DNA of 35,387 nucleotides from Alysiella crassa DSM 2578 (GCF_000745955.1 NZ_JQKH01000019.1:1-35387), one strand, 5' to 3'. Shown: positions 1 through 8,888, counted from the first letter of the stretch. Notes: generated from the sequence alone by a model not told the origin. Program-made: numbers and translations.

Positions 1-8
1 GATAGCAA

Positions 9-38
9 AGAAAAAAGCCTAAACAACTGTTTAGGCTT
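9..38 (-). terminator. Rho-independent terminator after tRNA-Lys
   Basis: A perfect 10-base-pair stem (15-24 with 29-38) with the loop AACT is followed on the minus strand by a T-run (plus-strand A-run at 11-16). It lies just downstream of the minus-strand tRNA-Lys gene. Confidence 0.8.
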
Positions 39-46
39 GTAAAATT

Positions 47-122
47 TGGTGGGTCGTGAGCGATTCGAACGCTCGACCAACGGATTAAAAGTCCGCTGCT
101 CTACCGACTGAGCTAACGACCC
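47..122 (-). tRNA. tRNA-Lys (anticodon TTT)
   Basis: The minus strand folds into a standard 76-nucleotide tRNA. The acceptor stem GGGTCGT pairs with ACGACCC, the D arm reads AGCTCAGTCGGTAGAGC, the anticodon loop is CTTTTAA with anticodon TTT, and the T arm contains GTTCGAATC. The discriminator base is A and the terminal CCA is encoded. A terminator follows directly. The sequence closely resembles E. coli tRNA-Lys as I recall it. Confidence 0.97.
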
Positions 123-222
123 TACTTGAAAGGAAAGACGGCATTATATTACCACTTCATTCACGCGTCAATTCAATCCTATAGATTTTCTTCAATTCAA
201 AATCAAGATAATGATTTTTCAA

Positions 223-1020
223 TTAAAATAATTCATTGATTTCTGATTTATTACCACCTTGTGGACGTGTGGGTGTGAGTGGTCGCTCGCGCTGTTCCGC
301 AGGCGGATTCAAACGAATTGGGCGTTGCGGCTGCTCGGCAGCTTGTCCAGCATTATTGCTGCTGCGGCGTGGCGTGAGTGGTCGTTCGCCTTGATTGCGT
401 GGTGTGAGTTCACGCTCGCCGCTTTGCGTGTTGCGTGGCGTTAAACGGCGTTCGCCGCGCTGAATCGGCTGCAAGGGGATTTCTTCGCCTTCGTTTTGGG
501 CTTGGTTGCGGCTGCGGCGTGGGGCAGGTGCTTCGCCGTTGGCGGCGGCTGCTCGTTCGGCGGCGCGTTGTTCACGAGCGCGGCGGCGAGCGGCGGCGGC
601 TTCGCGTTGTTTTTTCAACTGGGCGGCGGTTACGCCTGCGGCTGCACCCCCAGCCAATGCGCCATTGTTCAAGCCTTCAACGGGGGCGTTGTCGGCGGTA
701 TTGCCTTGTATGTGGTTCACGGCTTCATCGGCGGCTTTGGCAGCGTTGTTTGCTGTGCTGGCACTGGTTTCTGGAGCAACGGGATTAGTTGCCAATGCAG
801 GTTTACCGTCTGGGGTCATGCGCTCCACAGGACGTACAGGGGCGGACGATTCAATGGGGGCAGTTTGAACGCGTTCTACTGGACTGGTTAATTTGAAATA
901 CACCAGCACAATTAATCCTATCACCACTAACACCCCCAGTAATAATAAACTGGCAAGTATTTGCCCAAAAGTCATGCGTGGTTTGCGCTCGTCATCTTCG
1001 TATTCGTATTCGTCAGACAT
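223..1020 (-). CDS. Single-pass membrane protein with LTPR repeats
   Basis: Function is not recognised. The start is placed at 1020 (MSDEYEYEDD), giving 265 aa; an upstream in-frame ATG at 1128 would add residues translated from a DUS and looks non-coding. A very acidic N-terminus (Asp/Glu/Tyr) and a short basic patch (ERKPR) precede one membrane helix at about residues 19-42, predicting an N-in topology with a long periplasmic tail. The tail has an Ala-rich, probably helical stretch, then an Arg/Pro/Gln-rich disordered region with four copies of the unit G/R-E-R-x-L-T-P-R/T between about residues 185 and 258. The bitopic shape with a Pro-rich periplasmic tail recalls cell-envelope or TonB/FtsN-like proteins, but no domain supports a specific role. 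The coding strand is GC-rich in the repeat region. Confidence 0.75.
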   Translation of the reverse strand: MSDEYEYEDDERKPRMTFGQILASLLLLGVLVVIGLIVLVYFKLTSPVERVQTAPIESSAPVRPVERMTPDGKPALATNPVAPETSASTANNAAKAADEAVNHIQGNTADNAPVEGLNNGALAGGAAAGVTAAQLKKQREAAAARRRAREQRAAERAAAANGEAPAPRRSRNQAQNEGEEIPLQPIQRGERRLTPRNTQSGERELTPRNQGERPLTPRRSSNNAGQAAEQPQRPIRLNPPAEQRERPLTPTRPQGGNKSEINELF

Positions 1021-1156
1021 GGTTGTTTCCGTTTTCAGGCAGCCTGAAAAGATATTATTTAAATAATGAATTGATTTTCTGGAATAAATTAATTGGATTA
1101 AATGAAAGAAACGACAAGGCAAACCCACACCGTCTCATCTCAATTATCCACGATAA

Positions 1157-1195
1157 ATCCTATTTAGGCAGCCTGAATGCTTGCCCAAATAGGAT
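1157..1195 (-). terminator. Hairpin terminator behind the BON lipoprotein gene
   Basis: Stem 1157-1170 with 1182-1195 is fully paired on the minus strand with one G-U wobble (an A/C mismatch on the plus strand). Its loop contains part of a DUS. It lies 21 bases after the stop of the 1216-1821 gene. The following T-run is weak, so termination is probable rather than certain. Confidence 0.55.
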
Positions 1196-1215
1196 AATGG
1201 GGATACTGGCACCAT

Positions 1216-1821
1216 TCACTGGCTGGTATCGGCATAATTTTCATACAAAGTAACCACACGTTGCACACCTGCAGTGGTGCTGATGCGCTGATTAACAATC
1301 TCTTGCTGTGTAGGCGTGAGTAAACCCATCACATAAGTAATGCCATTATAAGTAACCACTTTCACATGACCGGGGTACACGCCATCGGTATTCAACAAGC
1401 TGGCGCGAACACGAGCAGTAACCACCGTGTCTGTGCCAATATTGGTGTAGGTGCGGCTGCTGCTGACCACGCTAATATGGTTATACACGTTTTGCACGCC
1501 CACTTCGGCGCGGGCAATTTCTTCCGCCGCTTGGCGTTCCGCTTCCGTGCCGACCACGCCGAGCAACAACACGCGATGGTTGTAGCTGACTATGGACAAA
1601 GTGGGTTTCACGGCGGTGGTGGTGATTTGGCGCAAACGTGCTTCGGCTTTGGCTTTGATTTTCAGCTCAAGTGCTTGGTCGTCAAATTGCGAGCCAGCCG
1701 TGCGGCGGTCTGCCACCGATGACACCGCCGTTGCGCCGCCCACCAAACCAGCCGCACAACCGCTCAAACCGCCTACTAATAAGGTTGCCAAAATGATTTT
1801 GCGAATTTGTGTGTTGAACAT
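1216..1821 (-). CDS. dolP: Dual BON-domain outer-membrane lipoprotein (DolP/YraP, GNA2091-like)
   Basis: The protein is 201 aa. The start at 1821 is supported by the Shine-Dalgarno AAGGA 7-8 bases upstream; longer in-frame starts run through non-coding DNA. A lipoprotein signal ends in LSGC with the lipidated Cys at residue 22, followed by a small-residue linker and two BON domains at about residues 50-115 and 125-190, with the typical pattern of V.V.TYN..VYL.G. E. coli DolP (about 190 aa) binds anionic phospholipid and helps envelope integrity; the Neisseria homologue is known as GNA2091. Size, lipobox and double BON match that family, so function by homology is outer-membrane maintenance. 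The gene is single, divergent from the MFS gene at 2254, and has a hairpin at 1157-1195 behind it. Confidence 0.88.
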   Translation of the reverse strand: MFNTQIRKIILATLLVGGLSGCAAGLVGGATAVSSVADRRTAGSQFDDQALELKIKAKAEARLRQITTTAVKPTLSIVSYNHRVLLLGVVGTEAERQAAEEIARAEVGVQNVYNHISVVSSSRTYTNIGTDTVVTARVRASLLNTDGVYPGHVKVVTYNGITYVMGLLTPTQQEIVNQRISTTAGVQRVVTLYENYADTSQ

Positions 1822-2253
1822 AAATTTTCCTTGTCTATCATTTGCTGTATATTTTTGAGACAGCATTGGGTTGGATTTTAACGGTTTTCTTAAATTTATG
1901 CACGAGTTATGCAAGTAAAGGCTGATAGATTCGCCCAAAAGTGTAGATAAATACTGGGATAAGCGTACTGAATTTGCAACAAAATGAATTGATTGGAATG
2001 GGTTTTCAGGCTGCCTGCACCTATTTTCGCGCACAAAGATAAATGACCCCATCATCAAATAGCATAAAAAACGGTTAAAAATAGGTAAAAACAAGTAAGG
2101 CAGCCTGCAAACTTATTACCCTGAATTTTAATCATAAATTCTCCCCCACCCATGCGCACACCGCATAAATCCTATGCAAACGCTATGAAACTGCCCCAGA
2201 ATCCGCTATTATGCGCCGACTTGAATAGACTATTTTTTTGCAACTCTCTAATC
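1822..2253. promoter_or_regulatory. Divergent intergenic region with -10 box for the efflux gene
   Basis: This 432-base region separates the divergent lipoprotein and MFS genes. It holds two degenerate DUS copies ending in CCTGCA (about 2005 and 2098). A -10-like TATTAT at 2206-2211 is followed by GCGCCGAC, the same arrangement seen at 4477 and 24945. No clear -35 is visible. In-frame ATGs at 2152 and 2185 lie upstream of this -10 and are therefore unlikely to be used. Confidence 0.4.
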
Positions 2254-3471
2254 ATGAAAACGCGTACTCCCTTTATGAGTCCATTGAAAATGGCGATTTT
2301 GCTGGCGAGTTTGTCCATGCTGGTGCCATTTTCCATTAACTCATATTTACCCGCCATGCCCGACATTGCCAAATCACTGCATACTGATATTACGATGATT
2401 ACCCGTAGTATCAGTAGCTTTGGTTTGGGATTGGCGATGGGGCAATTATTGGGTGGCACATGGTCGGATATTAGCGGACGGCGGTCGGTGATTTTGACGG
2501 GTTTGGCAATTTACATTGTATCCACTTTTGCCTTGATTTTTGTGAAATCTGCCGACTGGTTTGTTATGCTGCGTATGTGGCAAGCGGCGGGTTTGGGTTT
2601 GGCGGTGGTTGTGGTGGGCGCGTTGGTGCGCGATTATTATCAGGACAGCGATTTGGCGCAAATGTATGCGCGAATTTCCATTTTAGTAATGGGTGCGCCC
2701 ATGCTTGCCCCCTTGTTTGGCACTTGGCTAAACTGGCAATTGGGTTGGCGCATGATTATGGTGTTTTTTCTGTTGTACTCATTACTGTTATTTGAGTGTT
2801 TTTATTTTTTAATGCCCAGCCGCAAAATAGTGAAAAAGGGAATTTGGCAACGCATTAAACAAATTGTTATCGGCTACTTTCACATCTTTTTTAATAAATC
2901 AGCATTGGGTTTATTATTTATTCAGGCTGCCTCATTTTCCTCTATGATGGTATTTATCACCGAATCACCCTATGTGTATATGACAGTATATGATTTAACG
3001 CCTTTGCATTACTCACTATTATTAGCTGCAAATGTGATTTCTATGGGAATTTTTAATCGCATGACAGCCTATTTATTGTCCCAACAATACGCACCACAAC
3101 AAGTAATTTCTATCGGTATCTTAATTCAACTGCTGGCAAATGCCAGTTTACTGATGATTTTGGCGTTTAACCGTGAACCTGAATTGTGGGCATTGGCATT
3201 GGGGATTGTGTTGTCGGTGGGGTCGCACGGTTTAATTAGCGCAAACGCACAAACCATTTTTATTCAACACTTTAATCACGAAAGTGGCAGCGCAAACGCC
3301 GTGTTTTCATTTGGGCAATCCGTGATTTCAGCTTTTGCGGCATGGGCGGTTACGTTTTGGCACGATGGTTCTATTTTGCTGATGGTAGGCATGATGCTGG
3401 GCGCAACCATGTTGGGAACTGTGTTGATGATGATTTGTTCGTATCAAACGATTTTTCGGGTAAAATATTGA
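2254..3471 (+). CDS. Bcr/CflA-family drug efflux MFS transporter
   Basis: A 405-aa, 12-helix major facilitator transporter of the DHA1 drug:H+ antiporter group. The start at 2254 (MKTRTPF) lies just behind a -10 box and gives the family's usual length; no Shine-Dalgarno is evident. Helix 1 ends in the family signature YLPAMP, and the loop 2-3 motif reads GGTWSDISGRRSV. A further motif, R.WQAAGLGLAVVVVGALVRDYY, matches Bcr helix 4. The usual helix-1 acidic residue (S-I-D-x-Y-L-P in E. coli Bcr, aligned with Asp34 of MdfA as I recall) is Asn here (SINSYLP), which could alter proton coupling. Substrate cannot be inferred. It stands alone between a divergent gene and the binding-protein gene at 3589; two DUS copies (3482, 3540) follow it. 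Confidence 0.88.
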   Translation: MKTRTPFMSPLKMAILLASLSMLVPFSINSYLPAMPDIAKSLHTDITMITRSISSFGLGLAMGQLLGGTWSDISGRRSVILTGLAIYIVSTFALIFVKSADWFVMLRMWQAAGLGLAVVVVGALVRDYYQDSDLAQMYARISILVMGAPMLAPLFGTWLNWQLGWRMIMVFFLLYSLLLFECFYFLMPSRKIVKKGIWQRIKQIVIGYFHIFFNKSALGLLFIQAASFSSMMVFITESPYVYMTVYDLTPLHYSLLLAANVISMGIFNRMTAYLLSQQYAPQQVISIGILIQLLANASLLMILAFNREPELWALALGIVLSVGSHGLISANAQTIFIQHFNHESGSANAVFSFGQSVISAFAAWAVTFWHDGSILLMVGMMLGATMLGTVLMMICSYQTIFRVKY

Positions 3472-3588
3472 TGGTTAGATGTTCAGGCTGCCTGAAAAAC
3501 AGTATTTTTATTTGATTAATTAATTGATTAAAAAATCTTCAGGCTGCCTGAAACAATGGATTAATCATAAATCAACAGGATTCCCATT

Positions 3589-4422
3589 ATGAAAAAAACC
3601 TTATTCCTTACCCTATTGAGTGTCGCCCTATTGACCGCTTGCGGTGGCAGCGAAACACCAACCAGCACAACCACCGCCGCGTCCACCGCCGCAGTTGCCG
3701 ACAACCCTGACCGCAATCCAACATGGCAAACCTATACCGTCGGCTCCCAACTAACTTATCCACCCTTTCATTATCAAGATGAAAAAGGTGAACCCATTGG
3801 TTTTGAAATGGAATTACTCAAAGCAGTCGCCAAAGCAGGCGAATTTAACATTACCGTACAACATGCACCACGTACCACTTTAGAACAAACACTAAATGAT
3901 GGCAGCATTCAAATTTGGTCATCCACCGTATCCATTTCGCCAGAACGCACCGCACAAATGGATTTTAGCCAGCCTTTTATGTACAGCGACCGCGATGTGA
4001 TTTACATCCAAGACACAGAAGCCAACAAAACCATCACCAATTTGACACATTTCAAAAACAAAAAATTGGCAGTAAACGAATTTAGCTCGTCCGCCAAAGA
4101 AACAGCGACCAAATTAACAGGTTCGGAAGCGAATGTGGTGGTAACCAAATCGTATTATTTGTCCATGAAAGAATTGTTTGCGGGCAATGTGGACGGCGTG
4201 TTGGACAATGGCTTGGTGTTGGCGAACTATACCCAAAGCAACCCCACCGCACCCAAAACCCGCAGCATTTTGGTTGCCGAAGAGAAAAAAGATTTCGCTT
4301 TTGCCGTGAAAAAAGGCAATACAGAAATTTTAAATAAATTAAACAAAGGCTTGGAAAAAGTGAAAGCCGATGGCACTTATCAAAAATTGGTGGAAAAATG
4401 GTTCGGTAACGAACAAATTTAA
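3589..4422 (+). CDS. Amino-acid ABC transporter substrate-binding lipoprotein (SBP_bac_3)
   Basis: A 277-aa periplasmic binding protein of family 3. The signal peptide has lipobox LTAC with the lipidated Cys at residue 18, followed by a Ser/Thr/Ala-rich tether to about residue 45. The binding domain starts at about 50 with VGSQLTYPPFHYQDEKGEPI, then GFEMELLKAVAK, and includes the hinge-type motif FSQPFMYSDRDVIYI. Start ATG 3589 follows AGGA. The family captures polar amino acids, which fits the polar amino-acid permease at 13614-14396, but that gene is 9 kb away and no ATPase gene is in the window, so a shared transporter is inference. A strong DUS-pair terminator follows at 4439. Ligand specificity is not assignable. 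Confidence 0.9.
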   Translation: MKKTLFLTLLSVALLTACGGSETPTSTTTAASTAAVADNPDRNPTWQTYTVGSQLTYPPFHYQDEKGEPIGFEMELLKAVAKAGEFNITVQHAPRTTLEQTLNDGSIQIWSSTVSISPERTAQMDFSQPFMYSDRDVIYIQDTEANKTITNLTHFKNKKLAVNEFSSSAKETATKLTGSEANVVVTKSYYLSMKELFAGNVDGVLDNGLVLANYTQSNPTAPKTRSILVAEEKKDFAFAVKKGNTEILNKLNKGLEKVKADGTYQKLVEKWFGNEQI

Positions 4423-4438
4423 ACATCATTGAAAATAC

Positions 4439-4474
4439 AAAAGGCAGCCTGAAAGTGGTTTCAGGCTGCCTTTT
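4439..4474 (+). terminator. Inverted DUS-pair terminator
   Basis: A perfect 16-base-pair stem (4439-4454 with 4459-4474) with loop GTGG is built from two inverted AGGCAGCCTGAA copies and ends in TTTT. The hrpA -10 box begins 3 bases later, so the end of one unit and the start of the next are fused. Confidence 0.85.
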
Positions 4475-4476
4475 GC

Positions 4477-4482
4477 TATAAT
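4477..4482 (+). promoter_or_regulatory. -10 box of hrpA
   Basis: A perfect TATAAT followed by TGCGCCCAC lies 32 bases before the hrpA ATG at 4515. The region where a -35 would fall is inside the preceding terminator hairpin and is not canonical. Confidence 0.55.
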
Positions 4483-4514
4483 TGCGCCCACTTAATTTGA
4501 TTGAAAACAAAACC

Positions 4515-7500
4515 ATGAAACCTGACCTAAACCAAATTCTTTGCAAAGACCGCCATTTTCTCAAAACCGCTTTCAGGCAGCCTGAAAAATTCGGTGGCAT
4601 AGAAAAAGTTCAGCAAAAATACGCCAAATCCCACGAAATCTACCAAAAACGCCGCCAAAATCTGCCAACGCCCACTTTTGATGACAGCCTACCCGTTCAC
4701 GCCAAACGCAATGAAATCCGCCAAGCCATTGAAAACAATCAAGTCGTGATTATTTGTGGCGAAACAGGCTCGGGCAAAACCACGCAAATCCCCAAAATCT
4801 GCTTGGAATTGGGGCGTGGCGCGGCAGGTTTGATTGGGCATACCCAACCACGCCGTTTGGCAGCGCGTTCGGTGGCGGAACGGATTGCCGAAGAATTGGG
4901 CAGCCCGATTGGGCAAGCGGTCGGTTACAAAGTGCGTTTCAACGACCAAATTTCACGCGATTCCGCCATTAAATTGATGACGGACGGCATTTTGCTTGCC
5001 GAAACGCAAACCGACCGTTTTTTAACCGCCTACGACACCATCATCATTGACGAAGCCCACGAACGCAGCCTGAATATTGATTTCCTATTAGGCTATTTAA
5101 AACAACTACTTCCGTCTCGTCCCGACTTAAAAATCATCATCACGTCCGCCACCATTGACGCGGACAGATTTTCGCAACATTTCAACCATGCACCCGTGAT
5201 TGAAGTGAGCGGACGCACTTTTCCCGTAGAAATTTTGTATCGTCCTATCAATACTTTAGATGAAGACGAAGCGGAAATTGAAATCGCAGACGCGATTGTA
5301 GATGCGGCGGACGAATTGGCGCGTTTGGGCGAAGGCGATATTCTGGTTTTTTTGGCGGGCGAACGCGAAATTCGGGAAGCCGCCGAAGCCTTACGCAAAT
5401 CACCATTACGCAAAAATGACGACATTTTGCCGCTTTTTGCGCGATTATCGGCGCAAGAACAGCACAAAATTTTCCACCCAACGGGTTCGCAAAGGCGCAT
5501 TATTTTGGCGACCAATGTGGCGGAAACGTCGCTGACCGTGCCGCGCATTAAATATGTGATAGACACGGGTTTGGCGCGTGTCAAGCGTTATTCCGCAAGG
5601 GCAAAAGTGGAACAGTTGCACGTTGAGAAAATTTCGCAAGCGGCGGCGCGGCAGCGTTCGGGGCGATGTGGGCGCGTGGCGGCTGGCGTGGCGGTGCGTT
5701 TGTATGCGGAAAATGATTTTAATCAACGACCTGCGTTTACCGACCCTGAAATCATTCGCAGCAATTTGGCGGCGGTGATTTTGCGTATGGCAGCCTTAAA
5801 ATTGGGCGATGTGGCGGCATTTCCGTTTTTGGAAGCCCCCGACCAGCGTTACATCAATGACGGTTTTCAGGTTTTGCAGGAATTGGGCGCGGTAAACGAG
5901 CGCAATGAATTGACCAAATTGGGCGAACAAATGGCGCGTTTGCCGATAGACCCGAAAATTTCGCGCATGTTAATCGCGGCACAAGTGCATGATTGTGTGG
6001 CGGAAATGTTGATTATTGTGTCGGCATTGTCCATTCAAGACCCACGAGAACGTCCGCTTGAAGTGCGCGAAGCGGCAGCCAAAGCGCACGAGCGTTTTGC
6101 GGATAAACAATCGGATTTTTTGGCGTATGTGAATATTTGGGACAGTTTCCAGCGCGAGCGCGATAAGGGTTTGACCAATAAGCAATTAGTTCAATGGTGT
6201 CATCAATATTTCTTGTCGCATTTGCGGATTCGGGAGTGGCGCGAGTTGCATAAACAACTGGCGGAAATTGCGGTGGAAATGGGTTTGGTAGCGAAAGAAC
6301 ACGCGTTCAGGCAGCCTGAAAATTTGTCCGTGTTTGAAAAAGCGCAAATTGATGAAAATGCGGATATTTCAGCGCAAGCCAAGCAAAAACAAATCCACAA
6401 AAAAAATCATCTCGCCCAAATTCAAGCGAAAAAACAAAGCACTTACGAGCCAATTCATCGCGCTTTGCTGACGGGTTTGGTGGCGAATGTGGGCATGAAA
6501 TCGCCCGAAGGACACGATTACACGGGCGCGCGCGGTTCGCATTTTCATTTGTTTCCCACGTCTGCCTTGTTTAAAAGCAAGCCGAAATGGGTCATGGCGG
6601 CAGAATTAACCGAAACATCAAAACTTTACGCACGAGACGTGGCGGCGATTGACCCCGAATGGATAGAGCAGGAAGCGCGGCATTTGGTGCGTTATCATTA
6701 TTTTGAGCCGCATTGGGAGCGCAAACGTGGCGAAGTGGTCGCCAGCGAGCGCGTAACCCTTTATGGTTTAACGGTTTTGCCGCGCCGTCCGATTGCGTAT
6801 GGCAAGGTTGCGCCAGCCGAAGCGCGTGAGTTGTTTATTCGTGGCGCGTTGGTGGCTCAGGATTGTGATTTGCAGGCTGCCTTTTTCACGCATAACAAAA
6901 AATTAATCAAAGAAATTATTGATTTAGAAAATAAATCGCGTAAACAAGATGTGTTGGTTGATGAAGAAGTGTTGTTTGATTTTTATGATAAAAGGCTGCC
7001 TGAAAATTATGTGCCGTCTGAAAAATCCGCCAAACTTTCAGGCAGCCTGCAATCTGTCCCCTCCCCCGTCCTCAACGGGGGAGAGTTAGGGTGGGGGCAA
7101 AATGGCGCGGATAAAACAAATGCCGTTGCAACCGAAAATACCACCCCCACCCCAGCCCTCCCCCGCCAGTCGGGGGAGGGGGCAAATCGCGCCCCGAAAA
7201 AAGTTTCAGGCAGCCTGAAAGCGAAACCGCTTGCCGATTTGCGCACTTTTGAAGCGTGGCTGAAAACCAGCGACCCCAAATCTTTGTTTTTAAGCAAAGA
7301 AGATTTAATGCAACATGCTGCCGCGCACATCACGGAAGAGCAGTTCCCCAAATTTTGGCACAACGCGGACGGCAAATTCAAATTGTCCTACCGTTTTGAG
7401 CCGCATCACCCATTGGACGGGGTAACGCTGACCGTGCCGCTGACCGTGTTAAATCGCATCAATCCGCATGAATTGGAATGGCTGGTGCAAGGCATGTTGC

Positions 7501-8702
7501 GCGAAAAACTCTCCTTGTTAATCAAAGCCTTGCCGAAACAAATCCGCCGCGTGTGTGTGCCTGTACCTGATTTTGTAACGCAATTTTTGTTGAGCGAACC
7601 CGACCAAAGCGCACCGATTTTGCCACAACTCGCCCACGCGATTGCCAAACACGCAGGCGATATGCGTTTGTTGGAACAGATTAATTTGGACGAATGGGCG
7701 GCTTTCAGGCTGCCTGAACATTGTTATTTTAATTTGCGCGTGGTGGACGATGGCGGTCAGGAACTCGCCAGCAGCCGCGATTTAATTCAGTTACAACAAC
7801 AACTTGGACAAGCCGCAGCCGTTACCTTCCGCGACAACACGCAGGAATTTGAGCGCGACAACATTACCGATTGGACAATCGGCACGCTGCCTGAAAGCAT
7901 TAAATTTGCGCGTGGCAAACAGCAACTCACGGGCTACTTGGCACTACAAACGCAAAAAGACGGCACGGTGTCTTTACGCCTATTTGACACGGCATTGGCG
8001 GCGGAACAGGCGCACCGCAAAGGCGTGATTAAATTGATTCAAATGCAATTAAAAGACCACATGAAAGATTTGAACAAGGGCATTCAGGGCTACACGCAGG
8101 CGGCGATGTTGCTGAAACACATTGCGCCCGATGTGCTGAAAGACGATTTGACCGCCGCGATTTGCGACCGCGCTTTTATTGGCGAAGACGAGTTGCCGCG
8201 CAATGAAAAAGCCTTTAAAGAACAAATCAAAAGGGCGAAAAGCAGGCTGCCTGCGGTCAAAGAAGCGGTGAGCCGTTATTTGGGCGAGATTACAGCCGCC
8301 TACACCGAATTAAACGCGAAATTGGGCAAACATCCGCTCACGCCTTTGTTGCGTGAACGGCTGAATGTGTTGCTGGGTGCGGGTTTTGCCAGCCGTACGC
8401 CGTGGGCGCAATGGGCGCGTTTGCCTGTGTATTTGCGGGCGATGAGTTTGCGGGTGGACAAATACAGCGCAAATCCTGCGCGTGATATGGCGCGAGAAGC
8501 GGATATTCAGGAGCTGGAAACGATGTGGGCGGAGAAAGTGGCTGGTTTGCAAAGGCAGAATTTGGCGGTTTCAGGCAGCCTGAAAGGGTTTGGGTGGGAT
8601 TTGGAGGAGTTGCGGGTTTCGTTGTTTGCGCAGGAGTTGAAGACGCCGAAGCCGATTTCGGTTAAAAGATTACTGAAAGAATTTTTAAATTTAAATCAAT
8701 GA
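4515..8702 (+). CDS. hrpA: ATP-dependent RNA helicase HrpA
   Basis: A 1395-aa DEAH-box RNA helicase, longer than the about 1300 aa of E. coli HrpA. Seen motifs: Walker A GETGSGKT at residues 82-89, DEAH at 179-182, SAT near 211, and motif VI QRSGRCGR near 380, followed by winged-helix and HA2 regions and the long HrpA-type C-terminal domain (DUF3418). The family acts in the cytoplasm on mRNA fimbrial processing and rescue of collided ribosomes in E. coli. ATG 4515 follows the -10 box at 4477; an upstream in-frame ATG at 4482 overlaps that box and is rejected. At least seven DUS copies lie inside the gene, encoding FRQPE, RLPE or SGSLK/Q peptides. Residues about 842-902 are an in-frame repeat insertion. 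A terminator hairpin follows at 8716. Confidence 0.96.
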   Translation: MKPDLNQILCKDRHFLKTAFRQPEKFGGIEKVQQKYAKSHEIYQKRRQNLPTPTFDDSLPVHAKRNEIRQAIENNQVVIICGETGSGKTTQIPKICLELGRGAAGLIGHTQPRRLAARSVAERIAEELGSPIGQAVGYKVRFNDQISRDSAIKLMTDGILLAETQTDRFLTAYDTIIIDEAHERSLNIDFLLGYLKQLLPSRPDLKIIITSATIDADRFSQHFNHAPVIEVSGRTFPVEILYRPINTLDEDEAEIEIADAIVDAADELARLGEGDILVFLAGEREIREAAEALRKSPLRKNDDILPLFARLSAQEQHKIFHPTGSQRRIILATNVAETSLTVPRIKYVIDTGLARVKRYSARAKVEQLHVEKISQAAARQRSGRCGRVAAGVAVRLYAENDFNQRPAFTDPEIIRSNLAAVILRMAALKLGDVAAFPFLEAPDQRYINDGFQVLQELGAVNERNELTKLGEQMARLPIDPKISRMLIAAQVHDCVAEMLIIVSALSIQDPRERPLEVREAAAKAHERFADKQSDFLAYVNIWDSFQRERDKGLTNKQLVQWCHQYFLSHLRIREWRELHKQLAEIAVEMGLVAKEHAFRQPENLSVFEKAQIDENADISAQAKQKQIHKKNHLAQIQAKKQSTYEPIHRALLTGLVANVGMKSPEGHDYTGARGSHFHLFPTSALFKSKPKWVMAAELTETSKLYARDVAAIDPEWIEQEARHLVRYHYFEPHWERKRGEVVASERVTLYGLTVLPRRPIAYGKVAPAEARELFIRGALVAQDCDLQAAFFTHNKKLIKEIIDLENKSRKQDVLVDEEVLFDFYDKRLPENYVPSEKSAKLSGSLQSVPSPVLNGGELGWGQNGADKTNAVATENTTPTPALPRQSGEGANRAPKKVSGSLKAKPLADLRTFEAWLKTSDPKSLFLSKEDLMQHAAAHITEEQFPKFWHNADGKFKLSYRFEPHHPLDGVTLTVPLTVLNRINPHELEWLVQGMLREKLSLLIKALPKQIRRVCVPVPDFVTQFLLSEPDQSAPILPQLAHAIAKHAGDMRLLEQINLDEWAAFRLPEHCYFNLRVVDDGGQELASSRDLIQLQQQLGQAAAVTFRDNTQEFERDNITDWTIGTLPESIKFARGKQQLTGYLALQTQKDGTVSLRLFDTALAAEQAHRKGVIKLIQMQLKDHMKDLNKGIQGYTQAAMLLKHIAPDVLKDDLTAAICDRAFIGEDELPRNEKAFKEQIKRAKSRLPAVKEAVSRYLGEITAAYTELNAKLGKHPLTPLLRERLNVLLGAGFASRTPWAQWARLPVYLRAMSLRVDKYSANPARDMAREADIQELETMWAEKVAGLQRQNLAVSGSLKGFGWDLEELRVSLFAQELKTPKPISVKRLLKEFLNLNQ
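7036..7220 (+). repeat. DUS-flanked palindromic repeat inserted in frame in hrpA
   Basis: Two DUS copies in the same orientation (7036-7049 and 7204-7220) bracket a GC-rich element with inverted CCTCCCCC / GGGGGAG blocks (7058-7083 and 7141-7183). It is translated as a low-complexity segment containing PSPVLNGGELGWG and TPTPALPRQ, peptides typical of read-through of the widespread CCCTCTCCC/AGCCCTC palindromic repeats. The reading frame is kept. The related intergenic copy lies at 12854-13049. HrpA is thereby lengthened by roughly 60 residues between the helicase core and C-terminal domain. Confidence 0.75.
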
Positions 8703-8715
8703 ATTAATATATGCT

Positions 8716-8755
8716 AAGAAAATAATTTCTCCTTTATAGTTGAAATTATTTTCTT
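8716..8755 (+). terminator. Terminator hairpin behind hrpA
   Basis: A perfect 14-base-pair stem (8716-8729 with 8742-8755), AT-rich, with a 12-base loop, followed by GTTTG. The right arm also carries the -35 of the next promoter (8740-8745). Confidence 0.55.
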
Positions 8756-8768
8756 GTTTGAGTATAAT
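8740..8768 (+). promoter_or_regulatory. Sigma-70 promoter of the xre-immA pair
   Basis: TTGAAA (8740-8745), a 17-base spacer and a perfect TATAAT (8763-8768). Transcription would start near 8775, leaving a 5' leader of about 110 bases before the ATG at 8889. The -35 overlaps the hrpA terminator arm. Confidence 0.7.
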
Positions 8769-8888
8769 CTGTTTTTATAAATGTTACGCACATTTTTTTT
8801 GATTACGAAGTTATTTTAAAAAAATTTTAGCAAACACATTTTGTAAGCTGGATTTTTATAACTAACTTTTTATTTTTTGGAGTTTATT

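Noticed and set aside
2152-2253. N-terminal extension of the efflux transporter to 2152
   Set aside because: The -10 box at 2206 lies inside it and the added residues are not membrane-protein-like.
4482-4514. Upstream in-frame ATG for hrpA at 4482
   Set aside because: It coincides with the last base of the -10 box, so it would lie ahead of the transcript start.
7007-7381. A 124-codon minus-strand frame across the hrpA insertion
   Set aside because: It is the reverse reading of the palindromic repeat and neighbouring hrpA codons.
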